A program made the translations under genes and the position numbers. From NCBI GenBank assembly GCA_031379885.1, contig JANNFN010000182.1:1-13339 (forward strand): DNA of 13,339 nt. Reading direction: 5' to 3'. The first letter of the stretch is position 1. The number at the start of each line of letters is the position of its first letter. Origin of the DNA: Methylotenera_A sp031379885 (GTDB lineage Bacteria; Pseudomonadota; Gammaproteobacteria; Burkholderiales; Methylophilaceae). Of the stretch, positions 6,526 to 13,335 are shown one piece after another. Below the pieces are notes generated by a model that ran no database searches, was not told the origin of the DNA, and saw only the letters and a list, made by a program, of their open reading frames with translations.

Positions 6526-7161
6526 CTAAACGCGTCTGCGATTAGCACCTAACCCGAATAAGCCGATGGCAGTTAACATTAACGGTAATGCTGACGGTAA
6601 GGGCACTGCATTGGGGGTGTAGTTAATCCCCACCACATAGTCATCATAATCGGCATCACCTCTGTAGAAGTCATTAAAGCCAATTAAGTAATCAAATAAA
6701 CCTAAAGTAGTATTGTTGTTATAGCCAGTACCATTGAGCTCTTTTAGCACTGCAAAACCTAGCGGGTTAGTGGCAGTGTCGCCATTTAAAAAAACACCAG
6801 AATAACTACTAGGACCACCAGTTGAAAAACCAAAACTCAACAGACCAGGGCCAAACACTTGAGCAGTAAGTGTACGACCAAAATTACTTTCATCCATTAC
6901 TTGAAAACCCAAGCTGAGTGATTGTCCATAATTGTTGTTGAAGCCGCTTTCATCGCCGAGGTATGTGGCTGAGAAAGTACCTCCGCCAGCACCAGCAATT
7001 GAAAATGAACCCCATTGGCCTACGTTTCTATTACCAGTGGTGTTAGGGGATAAGTCGTAACCCGCAATAGCAAAGTTTCCACCGTTGGGAGTGAACACCA
7101 AACTATTCGCAGATGCAAATAAAGGTGTTGCTAGTAACAAACCTAATAATAATTTTTTCAT
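6526..7161 (-). CDS. PEP-CTERM sorting-domain protein (exosortase substrate), secreted
   Basis: This 211-residue protein has a signal peptide (MKKLLLGLLL..., cleavage likely after residue 18 in FASA). Its mature part is rich in Gly, Asn, Ser and aromatic residues and lacks Cys. The C-terminal tripartite sorting signal comprises VPLPSA (186-191), a hydrophobic span (about 192-205) and the basic tail NRRRV. This is the VPLP variant of the PEP-CTERM signal, recognised and cut by an exosortase; such proteins usually go to the surface or extracellular matrix. The DADYDDYVVGI segment (169-179) resembles an acidic repeat common near the C-terminus of PEP-CTERM proteins. I chose ATG 7161 because AGGGAG lies just upstream; a TTG at 7194 would add 11 residues before an already complete signal peptide. 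Its specific function is unknown, and no exosortase is in the window. It interrupts the ftsX-rpoH order and has its own terminator. Confidence 0.88.
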   Translation of the reverse strand: MKKLLLGLLLATPLFASANSLVFTPNGGNFAIAGYDLSPNTTGNRNVGQWGSFSIAGAGGGTFSATYLGDESGFNNNYGQSLSLGFQVMDESNFGRTLTAQVFGPGLLSFGFSTGGPSSYSGVFLNGDTATNPLGFAVLKELNGTGYNNNTTLGLFDYLIGFNDFYRGDADYDDYVVGINYTPNAVPLPSALPLMLTAIGLFGLGANRRRV

Positions 7162-7202
7162 AAGGAGACTCCCTATTAACAGCAATTTATTCAATTGAAC
7201 AC

Positions 7203-7231
7203 AGGATATCTGTGGAAGTGAGTACTAACAA
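7203..7231 (-). promoter_or_regulatory. Candidate promoter of the PEP-CTERM gene
   Basis: On the minus strand TTGTTA (7231-7226) and TATCCT (7208-7203) each match sigma-70 hexamers at four of six positions, with a 17-bp spacer. They lie 42 bp before the ATG at 7161. Confidence 0.45.
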
Positions 7232-7250
7232 TAGCCCAAATGGGCTATTG
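7229..7250. terminator. Hairpin between ftsX and the PEP-CTERM gene, possible terminator
   Basis: A perfect 9-bp stem, CAATAGCCC (7229-7237) and GGGCTATTG (7242-7250), has an AAAT loop. On the minus strand, the direction of ftsX, the stem is followed by TTAGTAC, a weak U-tract. The plus side has GGTTTT. It lies 26 bp after the ftsX stop and may end or attenuate the ftsYEX transcript. Confidence 0.55.
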
Positions 7251-7275
7251 GGTTTTACGCTTAGACTTAAGTTGA

Positions 7276-8181
7276 TTAATGCATTGATTTAAATAGAGAT
7301 TTTGATACAGCAAGATATGATGAGATTAATCCAACAATCAAAGCTAATAAACAAATAATGACACAAGCTAAAAAGTTAGGAAAACTTAACGAAAAATTAG
7401 TTTGGTATTCGGTCACAAGTGGTGCTAGTGATTGGTTAAATAGAACAATTGCTACGCAAGTAATTAGCAGCGCAAGTAGGCCGCCAATCAACCCATATAG
7501 TGCACCAGCATATAAAAAAGGTCGGCGGATAAAGCTTTTGGTAGCACCAATCAGCTGGCTGACTTCTATCTCAGCTTGTTGCGTTAAAATTTGCATACGA
7601 ATGGTATTGCCTATCACCGCCACGAGAGCAAATGCCAGTAAACTAGCGATGATGAGCATAGCTTTTTTGCCCAGCAAAAGCAGATAGTTTAAGCGTTTAA
7701 TCCAAGCCCCATCTACTACTACTTCATCAACGCCATCCAGTTTGCTAATTTCTTTCTTTAAGCTTTCAATTGACTCAGTATCTAGTTTATTTGGCGTTAT
7801 AAAAAACGCATCAGGTAATGGGTTATTTTCTAGCGAATTAAGCACGTCTTTATTCGTATCAGCTGCCTGTAATTGGCTGAGCGCATCCTGTTTCGATACA
7901 AACTTAACAGCATTGATAGCAGTGTTTTTTTCTAGCGCAGTTTTGATGGTTGATATGGCATCTTCATTATGATTTAAAGCCAAAAAAATACTCATTTGCG
8001 ATTCACTTTTTACATTATTAGCTAAGCCACTTAAGCTATCCAGCGCTGCGTACATCATGCTTGGCAGCGCAAGCGTGACGCCTATGGCAAGGCAAATTAA
8101 TAACGTACTTAATTTGCTAACTTTAAAGCGCCGCAAAACCAAACTGAGCGCTTGTGCATGCTGTGTCAGCCAAGTTTTCAT
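7276..8181 (-). CDS. ftsX: FtsX, membrane subunit of the FtsEX cell-division ABC-type complex
   Basis: This is a 301-residue integral membrane protein with the FtsX topology. A cytosolic N-terminus is followed by TM1 (about 24-46), a periplasmic domain (about 48-168, including NPLPDAFFI and the DGVDEVVVDGAW stretch), then TM2 (about 173-194), TM3 (224-248) and TM4 (270-292). The conserved cytosolic segment QQAEIEVSQLIGAT (201-214) and RRPFLYAG lie between TM2 and TM3. With FtsE it acts at the divisome, passing an ATP-driven signal across the membrane to peptidoglycan amidase activators. Its ATG overlaps the ftsE stop as ATGA, so the two are translationally coupled. Confidence 0.96.
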   Translation of the reverse strand: MKTWLTQHAQALSLVLRRFKVSKLSTLLICLAIGVTLALPSMMYAALDSLSGLANNVKSESQMSIFLALNHNEDAISTIKTALEKNTAINAVKFVSKQDALSQLQAADTNKDVLNSLENNPLPDAFFITPNKLDTESIESLKKEISKLDGVDEVVVDGAWIKRLNYLLLLGKKAMLIIASLLAFALVAVIGNTIRMQILTQQAEIEVSQLIGATKSFIRRPFLYAGALYGLIGGLLALLITCVAIVLFNQSLAPLVTEYQTNFSLSFPNFLACVIICLLALIVGLISSYLAVSKSLFKSMH

Positions 8182-8870
8182 GTCAGAGTCTCACTATTAA
8201 CTAGTTTGTCTTGATTTAGGCTCACCAACCGACCCTGATTAAGTTGCAGTACTTTATTTTGGTGGTTGGCATTACCTAGCGCATCATGTGTCGCAATAAT
8301 CACAGTCACACCCACTTGCTGAAACGCATTAAACAGCTGCAAAATATCTGCCGCATAGTTTTTGTCCAAGTTTCCTGTAGGTTCATCTGCGATTAAAATA
8401 GATGGTCTAGAAACCACTGCGCGTGCGATGGCTAGGCGTTGTTGTTCCCCACCAGAAAGTGTAATTGGCATCACTTTTTCTTTGCCTAACAGCCCGACTT
8501 TATCCAGGGCAGCCCGTATCCGTTTACCTGCTTCATGACCAGTAATGCCGTTAATCGCTAGTGGCAGCGCCACATTGTGGTAGCAATTTCTATCATACAA
8601 AAGCTTGTGGTCTTGAAACACCAAGCCGAATTTTCGTCGCACGTAAGGTAGAGTAGCTTCTTTGATTTTACTAACGTTTTGATTATTAATCAGTACGGCC
8701 CCAGTAGTTGGGCGCTCAATCGCTGCCATCAACTTGAGTAACGTGCTTTTACCTGCACCCGAATGCCCTGTCACGTACACCATCTCACCTTGCTCAATGC
8801 TAAAGCTCACGTTGCTTAGCGCCTCGTAGCTGCCAGGGTAGCGTTTGGTTACATTGTCAAAGGTAATCAT
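8178..8870 (-). CDS. ftsE: FtsE, ATPase subunit of the FtsEX cell-division complex
   Basis: A complete 230-residue ABC ATPase. Walker A is at 35-43 (GHSGAGKST), the Q-loop in LVFQDHKLL (about 83-91), the ABC signature at 138-145 (LSGGEQQR), Walker B at 158-164 (ILIADEP) and the H-loop at 194-196 (THD). YDRNCYHNVALPL is typical of FtsE. It powers FtsX at the septum and is cytosolic, bound to FtsX. The ATG at 8870 has no Shine-Dalgarno, and a perfect TATAAT ends just 7 bp before it, which would give a leaderless mRNA if used. In most relatives ftsE follows ftsY closely; here an LprI-like gene lies between them. Confidence 0.97.
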   Translation of the reverse strand: MITFDNVTKRYPGSYEALSNVSFSIEQGEMVYVTGHSGAGKSTLLKLMAAIERPTTGAVLINNQNVSKIKEATLPYVRRKFGLVFQDHKLLYDRNCYHNVALPLAINGITGHEAGKRIRAALDKVGLLGKEKVMPITLSGGEQQRLAIARAVVSRPSILIADEPTGNLDKNYAADILQLFNAFQQVGVTVIIATHDALGNANHQNKVLQLNQGRLVSLNQDKLVNSETLT

Positions 8871-8877
8871 GGATTAG

Positions 8878-8883
8878 ATTATA
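8878..8883 (-). promoter_or_regulatory. Candidate -10 box for a leaderless ftsE transcript
   Basis: On the minus strand TATAAT (8883-8878) is a perfect -10 hexamer. The ftsE ATG begins 8 nt after it, about where transcription would start. No good -35 is found 17 bp upstream (CAATAA). A second weak pair upstream, TTGCGC with TACAAT at 16 bp, could give a short leader instead. Confidence 0.35.
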
Positions 8884-8946
8884 TCGCTAAATGATATATA
8901 TTATTGTATTCAGCATTAATTCAAGCGCAATAAAAATAGAAAATAG

Positions 8947-8994
8947 ATGCTCCAGGAGGCAATATCCATGCGGGTTGCAGAGCAGTGGTTTTAA
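8947..8994 (+). other. 15-codon mini-ORF with a strong internal Shine-Dalgarno, possible leader peptide or gene relic
   Basis: On the plus strand an ATG at 8947 opens 15 codons ending in TAA (8992-8994), reading MLQEAISMRVAEQWF. A second in-frame ATG (8968) is preceded by a perfect AGGAGG (8954-8959) at 8-nt spacing and would give MRVAEQWF. The composition looks protein-like. A hairpin with a T-run begins at its stop. It could be a translated mini-gene, the leftover of a lost gene, or chance. Confidence 0.2.
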
Positions 8995-9026
8995 ATAGAT
9001 TTAAGGTTTATTTAAAAGATTTTTTT
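8989..9026 (+). terminator. A/T-only hairpin followed by T7, terminator-like on the plus strand
   Basis: TTTTAAATA (8989-8997) pairs with TATTTAAAA (9009-9017) over an 11-nt loop. GA and seven T (9020-9026) follow. The geometry is right for an intrinsic terminator, but the stem has no G or C and would be weak. It faces away from ftsE and antisense to the LprI-like gene, so it would only end a plus-strand transcript such as one through the mini-ORF. Confidence 0.35.
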
Positions 9027-9035
9027 ACGTATTGG

Positions 9036-9428
9036 TTAATAAGTTTCCTCATACACTTTTAACTCTTTTATGCGCTGATTTGCTCTACTAATCATGCATG
9101 ATAAATACATGCTTCCTCGAATGGTGCCATCAGACCAAAAAGTGTATGTAGTATCACAATCGGCTTTTCTAAACTTAACCCATAAACGTTGCGCCTCAAC
9201 AAAGCTCTTTTTCAACATCGATTTGTCAGCAAAATTAGATGGCTCGCGACTGATTTCATCCATTTGTTTTAACACACGTTGATAAACCTGATTTAATTTT
9301 AACTCTACTTGATCAAGTTCAATTTTCCCACACGCATTTACATCGGGTGTTGAGATAGCGCTCTTACAATCAAGCGCGGACGCTGAATAAGAATAAAAAA
9401 ATAGCATTAAAAAGATGAATTTATTCAT
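9036..9428 (-). CDS. LprI/DUF1311-family small secreted protein
   Basis: A 130-residue protein with a signal peptide (MNKFIFLMLFFYSYSASA, cleavage likely after SASA) and a mature part matching the DUF1311 (lysozyme-inhibitor LprI N-terminal) pattern. It has an early Cys pair (ALDC and NAC), then LNQVYQRVL, an EAQRLWVKFRKADC core, the GS in IRGSMYLSC, and a final R..ELK helix. Its four cysteines suggest two disulfides in the periplasm. Some family members inhibit lysozyme, but most are uncharacterised, so the activity here is not proven. I chose ATG 9428, which overlaps the ftsY TGA by one base (TGATG) and implies coupling; a TTG at 9431 would add one residue. Lying between ftsY and ftsE is unusual. 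Confidence 0.85.
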   Translation of the reverse strand: MNKFIFLMLFFYSYSASALDCKSAISTPDVNACGKIELDQVELKLNQVYQRVLKQMDEISREPSNFADKSMLKKSFVEAQRLWVKFRKADCDTTYTFWSDGTIRGSMYLSCMISRANQRIKELKVYEETY

Positions 9429-10417
9429 CAATCAAATAGCGCATCCACAAACTCTTGCGCGCTAAACGGCCGTAAATCGTCAATCGCTTCGCCAATGCCA
9501 ATAAATCGTATCGGTATTGGACGCGCTTCTGCAATCGCAGCAATCACACCACCCTTGGCCGTGCCGTCCAGTTTGCTTAACACCAAACCAGTTACTCCAA
9601 GGGCGTCATCAAACGCTTTCACTTGTGATACTGCGTTTTGGCCTGTGTTGGCATCAATCACTAACAAAATCTCATGCGGTGCGCCAGGGTAGGCTTTATC
9701 AATCACGCGTTGCACTTTTTTAATCTCATCCATCAAATGCATTTGCGTGGGTAAGCGGCCAGCAGTATCGGCTATTACAATATCAATTTTTTTGGCAATC
9801 GCAGAATTGACTGCATCAAAAATCACCGCCGCTGGGTCGCCACCCTCACTGGCAATCACGTGTACATTATTGCGCTCGCCCCACACTTGCAATTGCTCGC
9901 GGGCAGCGGCGCGAAAGGTATCACCCGCGGCAATGAGCACACTATTGCCTTGTGCTTGAAATAGTTTGGCCAGCTTGCCAATGGTTGTTGTCTTGCCTGC
10001 ACCATTCACCCCTGTGAGCATGATCACAAAAGGCTTATGGTTGTTGGTCTGCAGAGGCACTTCTAAGGGAGTTAAAACGCTCAATAATTCTGCTTTTAAA
10101 GCATTTTTTAGTGCACTCGTGTCTTCTAAGTTTTCACGTTTCACACGTTTTTTTAAGTTATCGAGTAATTTTTGTGTGGCCGATACGCCAATGTCGGAAG
10201 TGAGTAAAATCGTTTCCAGTTCTTCATAGGTTTCCAGATCAATTTTGCCGCCGCCAAATAAACTATTTAGCTGTGAGCCTAATTGATTTCTGGTTTTAGC
10301 TAAGCCTTCTTTGAGCCGTTGCGTAAAACTTGGCTTTTGTTCCGTTTCTAGTTTTGACACAGCTTCAACGGCAGGTGTAACTACTTCTTCGGATTTTTTC
10401 TTAAAAATATTAAACAT
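9428..10417 (-). CDS. ftsY: FtsY, signal recognition particle receptor GTPase
   Basis: This 329-residue SRP-family GTPase has a short acidic/basic N-terminal A region (1-30), the N domain helices (about 31-120), and the G domain. G1 is GVNGAGKTT (136-144), the insertion-box motif DTFRAAAREQL is at 166-176, G3 is DTAGR (217-221), and G4 is SKLDG (281-285; family members often have TKLDG) followed by TAKGG. It receives ribosome-nascent-chain-SRP complexes at the inner membrane. It is the first gene of the ftsY-lprI-like-ftsE-ftsX cluster and is transcribed divergently from the M16 peptidase pair. No strong Shine-Dalgarno is visible before its ATG. Confidence 0.97.
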   Translation of the reverse strand: MFNIFKKKSEEVVTPAVEAVSKLETEQKPSFTQRLKEGLAKTRNQLGSQLNSLFGGGKIDLETYEELETILLTSDIGVSATQKLLDNLKKRVKRENLEDTSALKNALKAELLSVLTPLEVPLQTNNHKPFVIMLTGVNGAGKTTTIGKLAKLFQAQGNSVLIAAGDTFRAAAREQLQVWGERNNVHVIASEGGDPAAVIFDAVNSAIAKKIDIVIADTAGRLPTQMHLMDEIKKVQRVIDKAYPGAPHEILLVIDANTGQNAVSQVKAFDDALGVTGLVLSKLDGTAKGGVIAAIAEARPIPIRFIGIGEAIDDLRPFSAQEFVDALFD

Positions 10418-10445
10418 GGCAAACTTAAAATTTCGAATAACTGCT

Positions 10446-10475
10446 ATTTTAGTCGTAAACTTGCGTGCGTGCCAT
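10446..10475 (-). promoter_or_regulatory. Candidate ftsY promoter
   Basis: On the minus strand ATGGCA (10475-10470) and TAAAAT (10451-10446) match sigma-70 hexamers at four and five of six positions, with an 18-bp spacer, giving a leader of about 20-25 nt. The -35 lies in the left arm of the inverted repeat at 10468-10510. Confidence 0.5.
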
Positions 10476-10510
10476 TAACTAAACTACAGGAACTAAACTA
10501 ATTTGGCACG
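10468..10510. repeat. Inverted repeat enclosing two direct repeats in the ftsY / M16 divergent region
   Basis: CGTGCCA (10468-10474) and TGGCACG (10504-10510) are perfect 7-bp inverted arms. Between them AACTAAACTA occurs twice (10477-10486 and 10491-10500, 14-bp period) separated by CAGG. In addition CGTGCCATTAA (10468-10478) recurs with one change as CGTGTCATTAA (10509-10519). All repeats are read directly from the sequence; a role as shared operator is inferred. Confidence 0.8.
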
Positions 10511-10531
10511 TGTCATTAAATGGCCTGTTTA
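10503..10531 (+). promoter_or_regulatory. Candidate promoter of the M16 peptidase operon
   Basis: TTGGCA (10503-10508) matches the -35 consensus at five of six positions. At 17 bp the -10 is only TGTTTA (10526-10531). Transcription would start near 10538, downstream of the first in-frame ATG (10520), which favours a later start codon for the peptidase. Confidence 0.35.
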
Positions 10532-10570
10532 TTATTAATGTTTAGAGAGACTAGAAGAAAGTGTATAGCT

Positions 10571-11962
10571 GTGCTTACAAAAAAAATTAAATTTGCATTA
10601 ATAGTATTCAGTTTCATGCCTGTTATCGCGTTGGCAGACATTCAGGAATTCAAACTCAGCAATGGCTTAAAACTGGTGGTGCAAGAAGACCATCGCTCGC
10701 CAGTAGTCGTTTCACAAGTTTGGTACCGTGCAGGCAGTATTGATGAAGTGAATGGTAAAACTGGCGTGGCGCACGTGTTGGAACACATGATGTTTAAAGG
10801 CACAAAAAAAGTTAAATCAGGGCAGTTTTCTAGGCAAATCGCTGCCGCAGGTGGTAAAGAAAATGCATTTACCAGCGCTGATTACACATGCTACTTTCAA
10901 CAATTAGAAAAATCTAAATTACCACTTTCTTTCAAGCTGGAGGCTGACCGTATGGCAAACTTGCAAATTACAGATGCAGAGTTTGCTAAAGAAATTCAAG
11001 TGGTGATGGAAGAACGTCGCTGGCGGACGGAAGATAAACCACAATCTAAAGTAAATGAACAATTTCAAGCCACTGCATTTAGAGCGCACCCTTACGCGCG
11101 TCCTGTAGTAGGATTTATGAATGACTTAGAAAATATGACGGCAGCAGATGCGCGCCAATGGTACAACACTTGGTATGCCCCTAATAATGCTATCTTAGTG
11201 GTTGTAGGCGATGTAAAGGCGCTAGAAGTATTGAAGCTGGCCAAACAGTATTTCGGCCCTTTAAAATCACGTATTTTGCCAATGCGTAAACCTCAAACGG
11301 AGCCTGCACAAACTGGTGAGCGTCGCGCTGTGGTTAAAGCGCCTGGCAAGTTGCCGTATTTGACTATGGGTTATCATGTACCTACATTAGTGGGGTTTGA
11401 ATTATCTAGTGAGGCAGTCACGCCAGAGCAAGCTTGGGAGCCTTATGCATTAGATGTTCTGGCAGGCGTGTTGAGCGGCAACGACTCAGCAAGATTAAAT
11501 CAAAAGCTAGTGCGTGAGACTTCGTTGGCGGTGGATGTGGGTGCGGGCTACGATAGTACTTCAAGAGGAAGAGAGTCTTTGTTTGAGTTGTCTGGTACGC
11601 CTTCTGAGGGAAAAACAGTAGTGGAGCTTGAAGCTGCATTAATTGCTGAAATTGAAAAAATTAAAACTGCAGGCGTAACACAACAAGAACTAGATCGCGT
11701 GAAAGCTGCTGTGATTGCAGCAGATGTGTATCAGCGTGATTCCATGTTCTATCAAGGCATGCAAATCGGCCAGTTGGAAACTATGGGTTACAGCTGGCGC
11801 TTACTAAAAGAGTACCCTGAAAAATTAAAAGCGGTGACTTCTAAACAGATTCAAGCTGTGGCTAAGAAATATCTAGTTAAAGATAATTTGACCATAGTCA
11901 CACTCGATCCACAGCCCATTGATCCAAATGCGAAGCCTGTTGGCAAACCACATATCCATTAA
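10571..11962 (+). CDS. M16 family zinc metallopeptidase, secreted, catalytic subunit
   Basis: An M16 (pitrilysin/insulinase-like) peptidase with the inverted zinc motif HxxEH: HVLEH at residues 68-72 from the GTG start. The third ligand is probably a glutamate in VMEER about 76 residues later. The C-terminal half carries the R/Y substrate-binding signature (SARLNQKLVRE, then a Tyr in GAGY). The frame is open from ATG 10520. I favour GTG 10571 because it gives a classic signal peptide (KKIKFALIVFSFMPVIALA, cleavage before DIQEF); ATGs at 10520 and 10538 lack ribosome binding sites and would lengthen the N-terminus by 17 or 11 residues. This start remains uncertain. It probably degrades peptides in the periplasm, and pairs with the non-catalytic M16 protein encoded 30 bp downstream. 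Confidence 0.92.
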   Translation: MLTKKIKFALIVFSFMPVIALADIQEFKLSNGLKLVVQEDHRSPVVVSQVWYRAGSIDEVNGKTGVAHVLEHMMFKGTKKVKSGQFSRQIAAAGGKENAFTSADYTCYFQQLEKSKLPLSFKLEADRMANLQITDAEFAKEIQVVMEERRWRTEDKPQSKVNEQFQATAFRAHPYARPVVGFMNDLENMTAADARQWYNTWYAPNNAILVVVGDVKALEVLKLAKQYFGPLKSRILPMRKPQTEPAQTGERRAVVKAPGKLPYLTMGYHVPTLVGFELSSEAVTPEQAWEPYALDVLAGVLSGNDSARLNQKLVRETSLAVDVGAGYDSTSRGRESLFELSGTPSEGKTVVELEAALIAEIEKIKTAGVTQQELDRVKAAVIAADVYQRDSMFYQGMQIGQLETMGYSWRLLKEYPEKLKAVTSKQIQAVAKKYLVKDNLTIVTLDPQPIDPNAKPVGKPHIH

Positions 11963-11992
11963 GTACACTAAATTAAACTCAGAGAATAAAAA

Positions 11993-13288
11993 ATGTTTTT
12001 AAAATCAGTTTTTGCATTATTCATTTTTGCGTTAAGTTTTACCGTTAACGCTGCAGTCAACATTGTTCATTGGCAAACCAGCAGCGGTTCCGAAGTGTAT
12101 TTTGTCGAAAATCACGACCTGCCGATTATTGATTTAGCCGTGAATTTTCCTGCAGGAAGCGCAAGAGACACCAAAGCAACATCTGGCGTAGCAGGCGTTA
12201 CGCGCTACATGATGACGCTAGGTGCAGAAGGCATGAGCGAGGAAGTGATTACTAACAAATTTGCTGATATTGGTGCCATTATGAGTGGCGAGTTAGATGC
12301 GGATCGTGCTGCATTTAAGCTGCGTACTTTGACTTCTGAACAAGCCAAAGCGCTTGAGACATTTAATAAAATTTTGCACAAGCCAAATTTTCCACAAACT
12401 GTTTTGGATCGTGAAAAAACGCGCATTATTGCTGGAATTAATGAAGCGGCAACGCAGCCAGAGAGCATTTCTGACAAAGCTTTCAAGCAGGTTTTGTATC
12501 CAAATCATCCCTATGGACTGGATGAAAGTGGCGAGATTGATACGATTACGGCGATGAAGCGAGAGGATTTGGTTCACTTTTATCAAACGTACTATACCGC
12601 TAAAAGTGCGGTCATTGCGCTGATTGGTGATATGACCGAGGCGCAAGCCCGTGCTATTGCAGAGTTTACTTCCAGCGGCTTACCGCAAACGCCAGCGGTT
12701 GCAAAAATCGCAGAAGTTACTTTTCCGCAAGTAGCAAGCGTGCAAAATATTAACCATCCTGCATTACAAGCACACATATTGTTGGGCTATCCTGGCATAA
12801 AGCGTGGCGATAAAGATTATTTTCCGCTGTATGTGGGTAACTACATATTAGGTGGTGGTGGGTTTGTCTCACGCTTAACCGAAGAGGTGCGTGAGAAGCG
12901 CGGTTTAGTGTATAGCGTATATAGCTATTTTATGCCGATGGCCGAATTGGGACCTTTTCAAATTGGCTTGCAAACCAAGAAAGAGCAGGTGGGAGAAGCG
13001 CTGAAAGTAGTCAATGCGACAGTTGCAAAATTCATACAAAATGGCGTTAAAGAAAAAGAGTTAAAAGCGGCTAAAGATAACCTGATTGGCGGTTTCCCCA
13101 TGCGTATCGATAGCAACGGAAAGATTTTAGATTACTTAAGCGTGATTGGTTTTTACAAATTGCCGATGACTTATCTCGATGATTTTAATAAACAAATCGC
13201 CAAAGTGACCACCAAGCAAATTAAAGATGCGTTTCAACGCCGTGTGAAGCCAGAAAATTTTGTGACAGTCATCGTCGGCGCAGAGTAA
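11993..13288 (+). CDS. M16 family protein lacking the zinc site, non-catalytic partner subunit
   Basis: A 431-residue M16-fold protein with a signal peptide (MFLKSVFALFIFALSFTVNA, cleavage after residue 20). Where its neighbour has HVLEH, this protein reads GVTRY (68-72), so all three key residues (His, Glu, His) are replaced and it cannot bind zinc in that way. The glycine-rich loop GGGG (287-290) followed by SRLTEEVREKRGLVYSVYSY keeps the conserved Arg/Tyr pair for substrate binding. Family knowledge: two-gene M16B peptidases form heterodimers in which one subunit supplies the zinc site and the other the R/Y site, as in mitochondrial processing peptidase. It is co-oriented with the catalytic gene, 30 bp apart, with a weak AGAG ribosome binding site. 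Confidence 0.92.
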   Translation: MFLKSVFALFIFALSFTVNAAVNIVHWQTSSGSEVYFVENHDLPIIDLAVNFPAGSARDTKATSGVAGVTRYMMTLGAEGMSEEVITNKFADIGAIMSGELDADRAAFKLRTLTSEQAKALETFNKILHKPNFPQTVLDREKTRIIAGINEAATQPESISDKAFKQVLYPNHPYGLDESGEIDTITAMKREDLVHFYQTYYTAKSAVIALIGDMTEAQARAIAEFTSSGLPQTPAVAKIAEVTFPQVASVQNINHPALQAHILLGYPGIKRGDKDYFPLYVGNYILGGGGFVSRLTEEVREKRGLVYSVYSYFMPMAELGPFQIGLQTKKEQVGEALKVVNATVAKFIQNGVKEKELKAAKDNLIGGFPMRIDSNGKILDYLSVIGFYKLPMTYLDDFNKQIAKVTTKQIKDAFQRRVKPENFVTVIVGAE

Positions 13289-13301
13289 TCAATTAAGCGT
13301 T

Positions 13302-13335
13302 AAAATAAGCGTTTTATTAAGGTTCGCTTTATTTT
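13302..13335 (+). terminator. Hairpin after the M16 pair, possible terminator at the window edge
   Basis: AAAATAAGCG (13302-13311) can pair with CGCTTTATTTT (13325-13335), leaving one bulged base. The right arm ends in a T-rich run. The stem is AT-rich and weak, and the window ends 4 bases later, so it is uncertain whether transcription stops here or continues into a gene outside. No start codon with a ribosome binding site is seen in 13289-13339. Confidence 0.3.

Noticed and set aside
7162..7194. TTG start adding 11 residues to the PEP-CTERM protein
   Set aside because: ATG 7161 already gives a complete signal peptide behind an AGGGAG site; the TTG has no such site.
11418..12777. Minus-strand frames of 61-117 codons within the M16 genes
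   Set aside because: They oppose two clearly coding peptidase genes, have no ribosome binding sites, and show no domain patterns.
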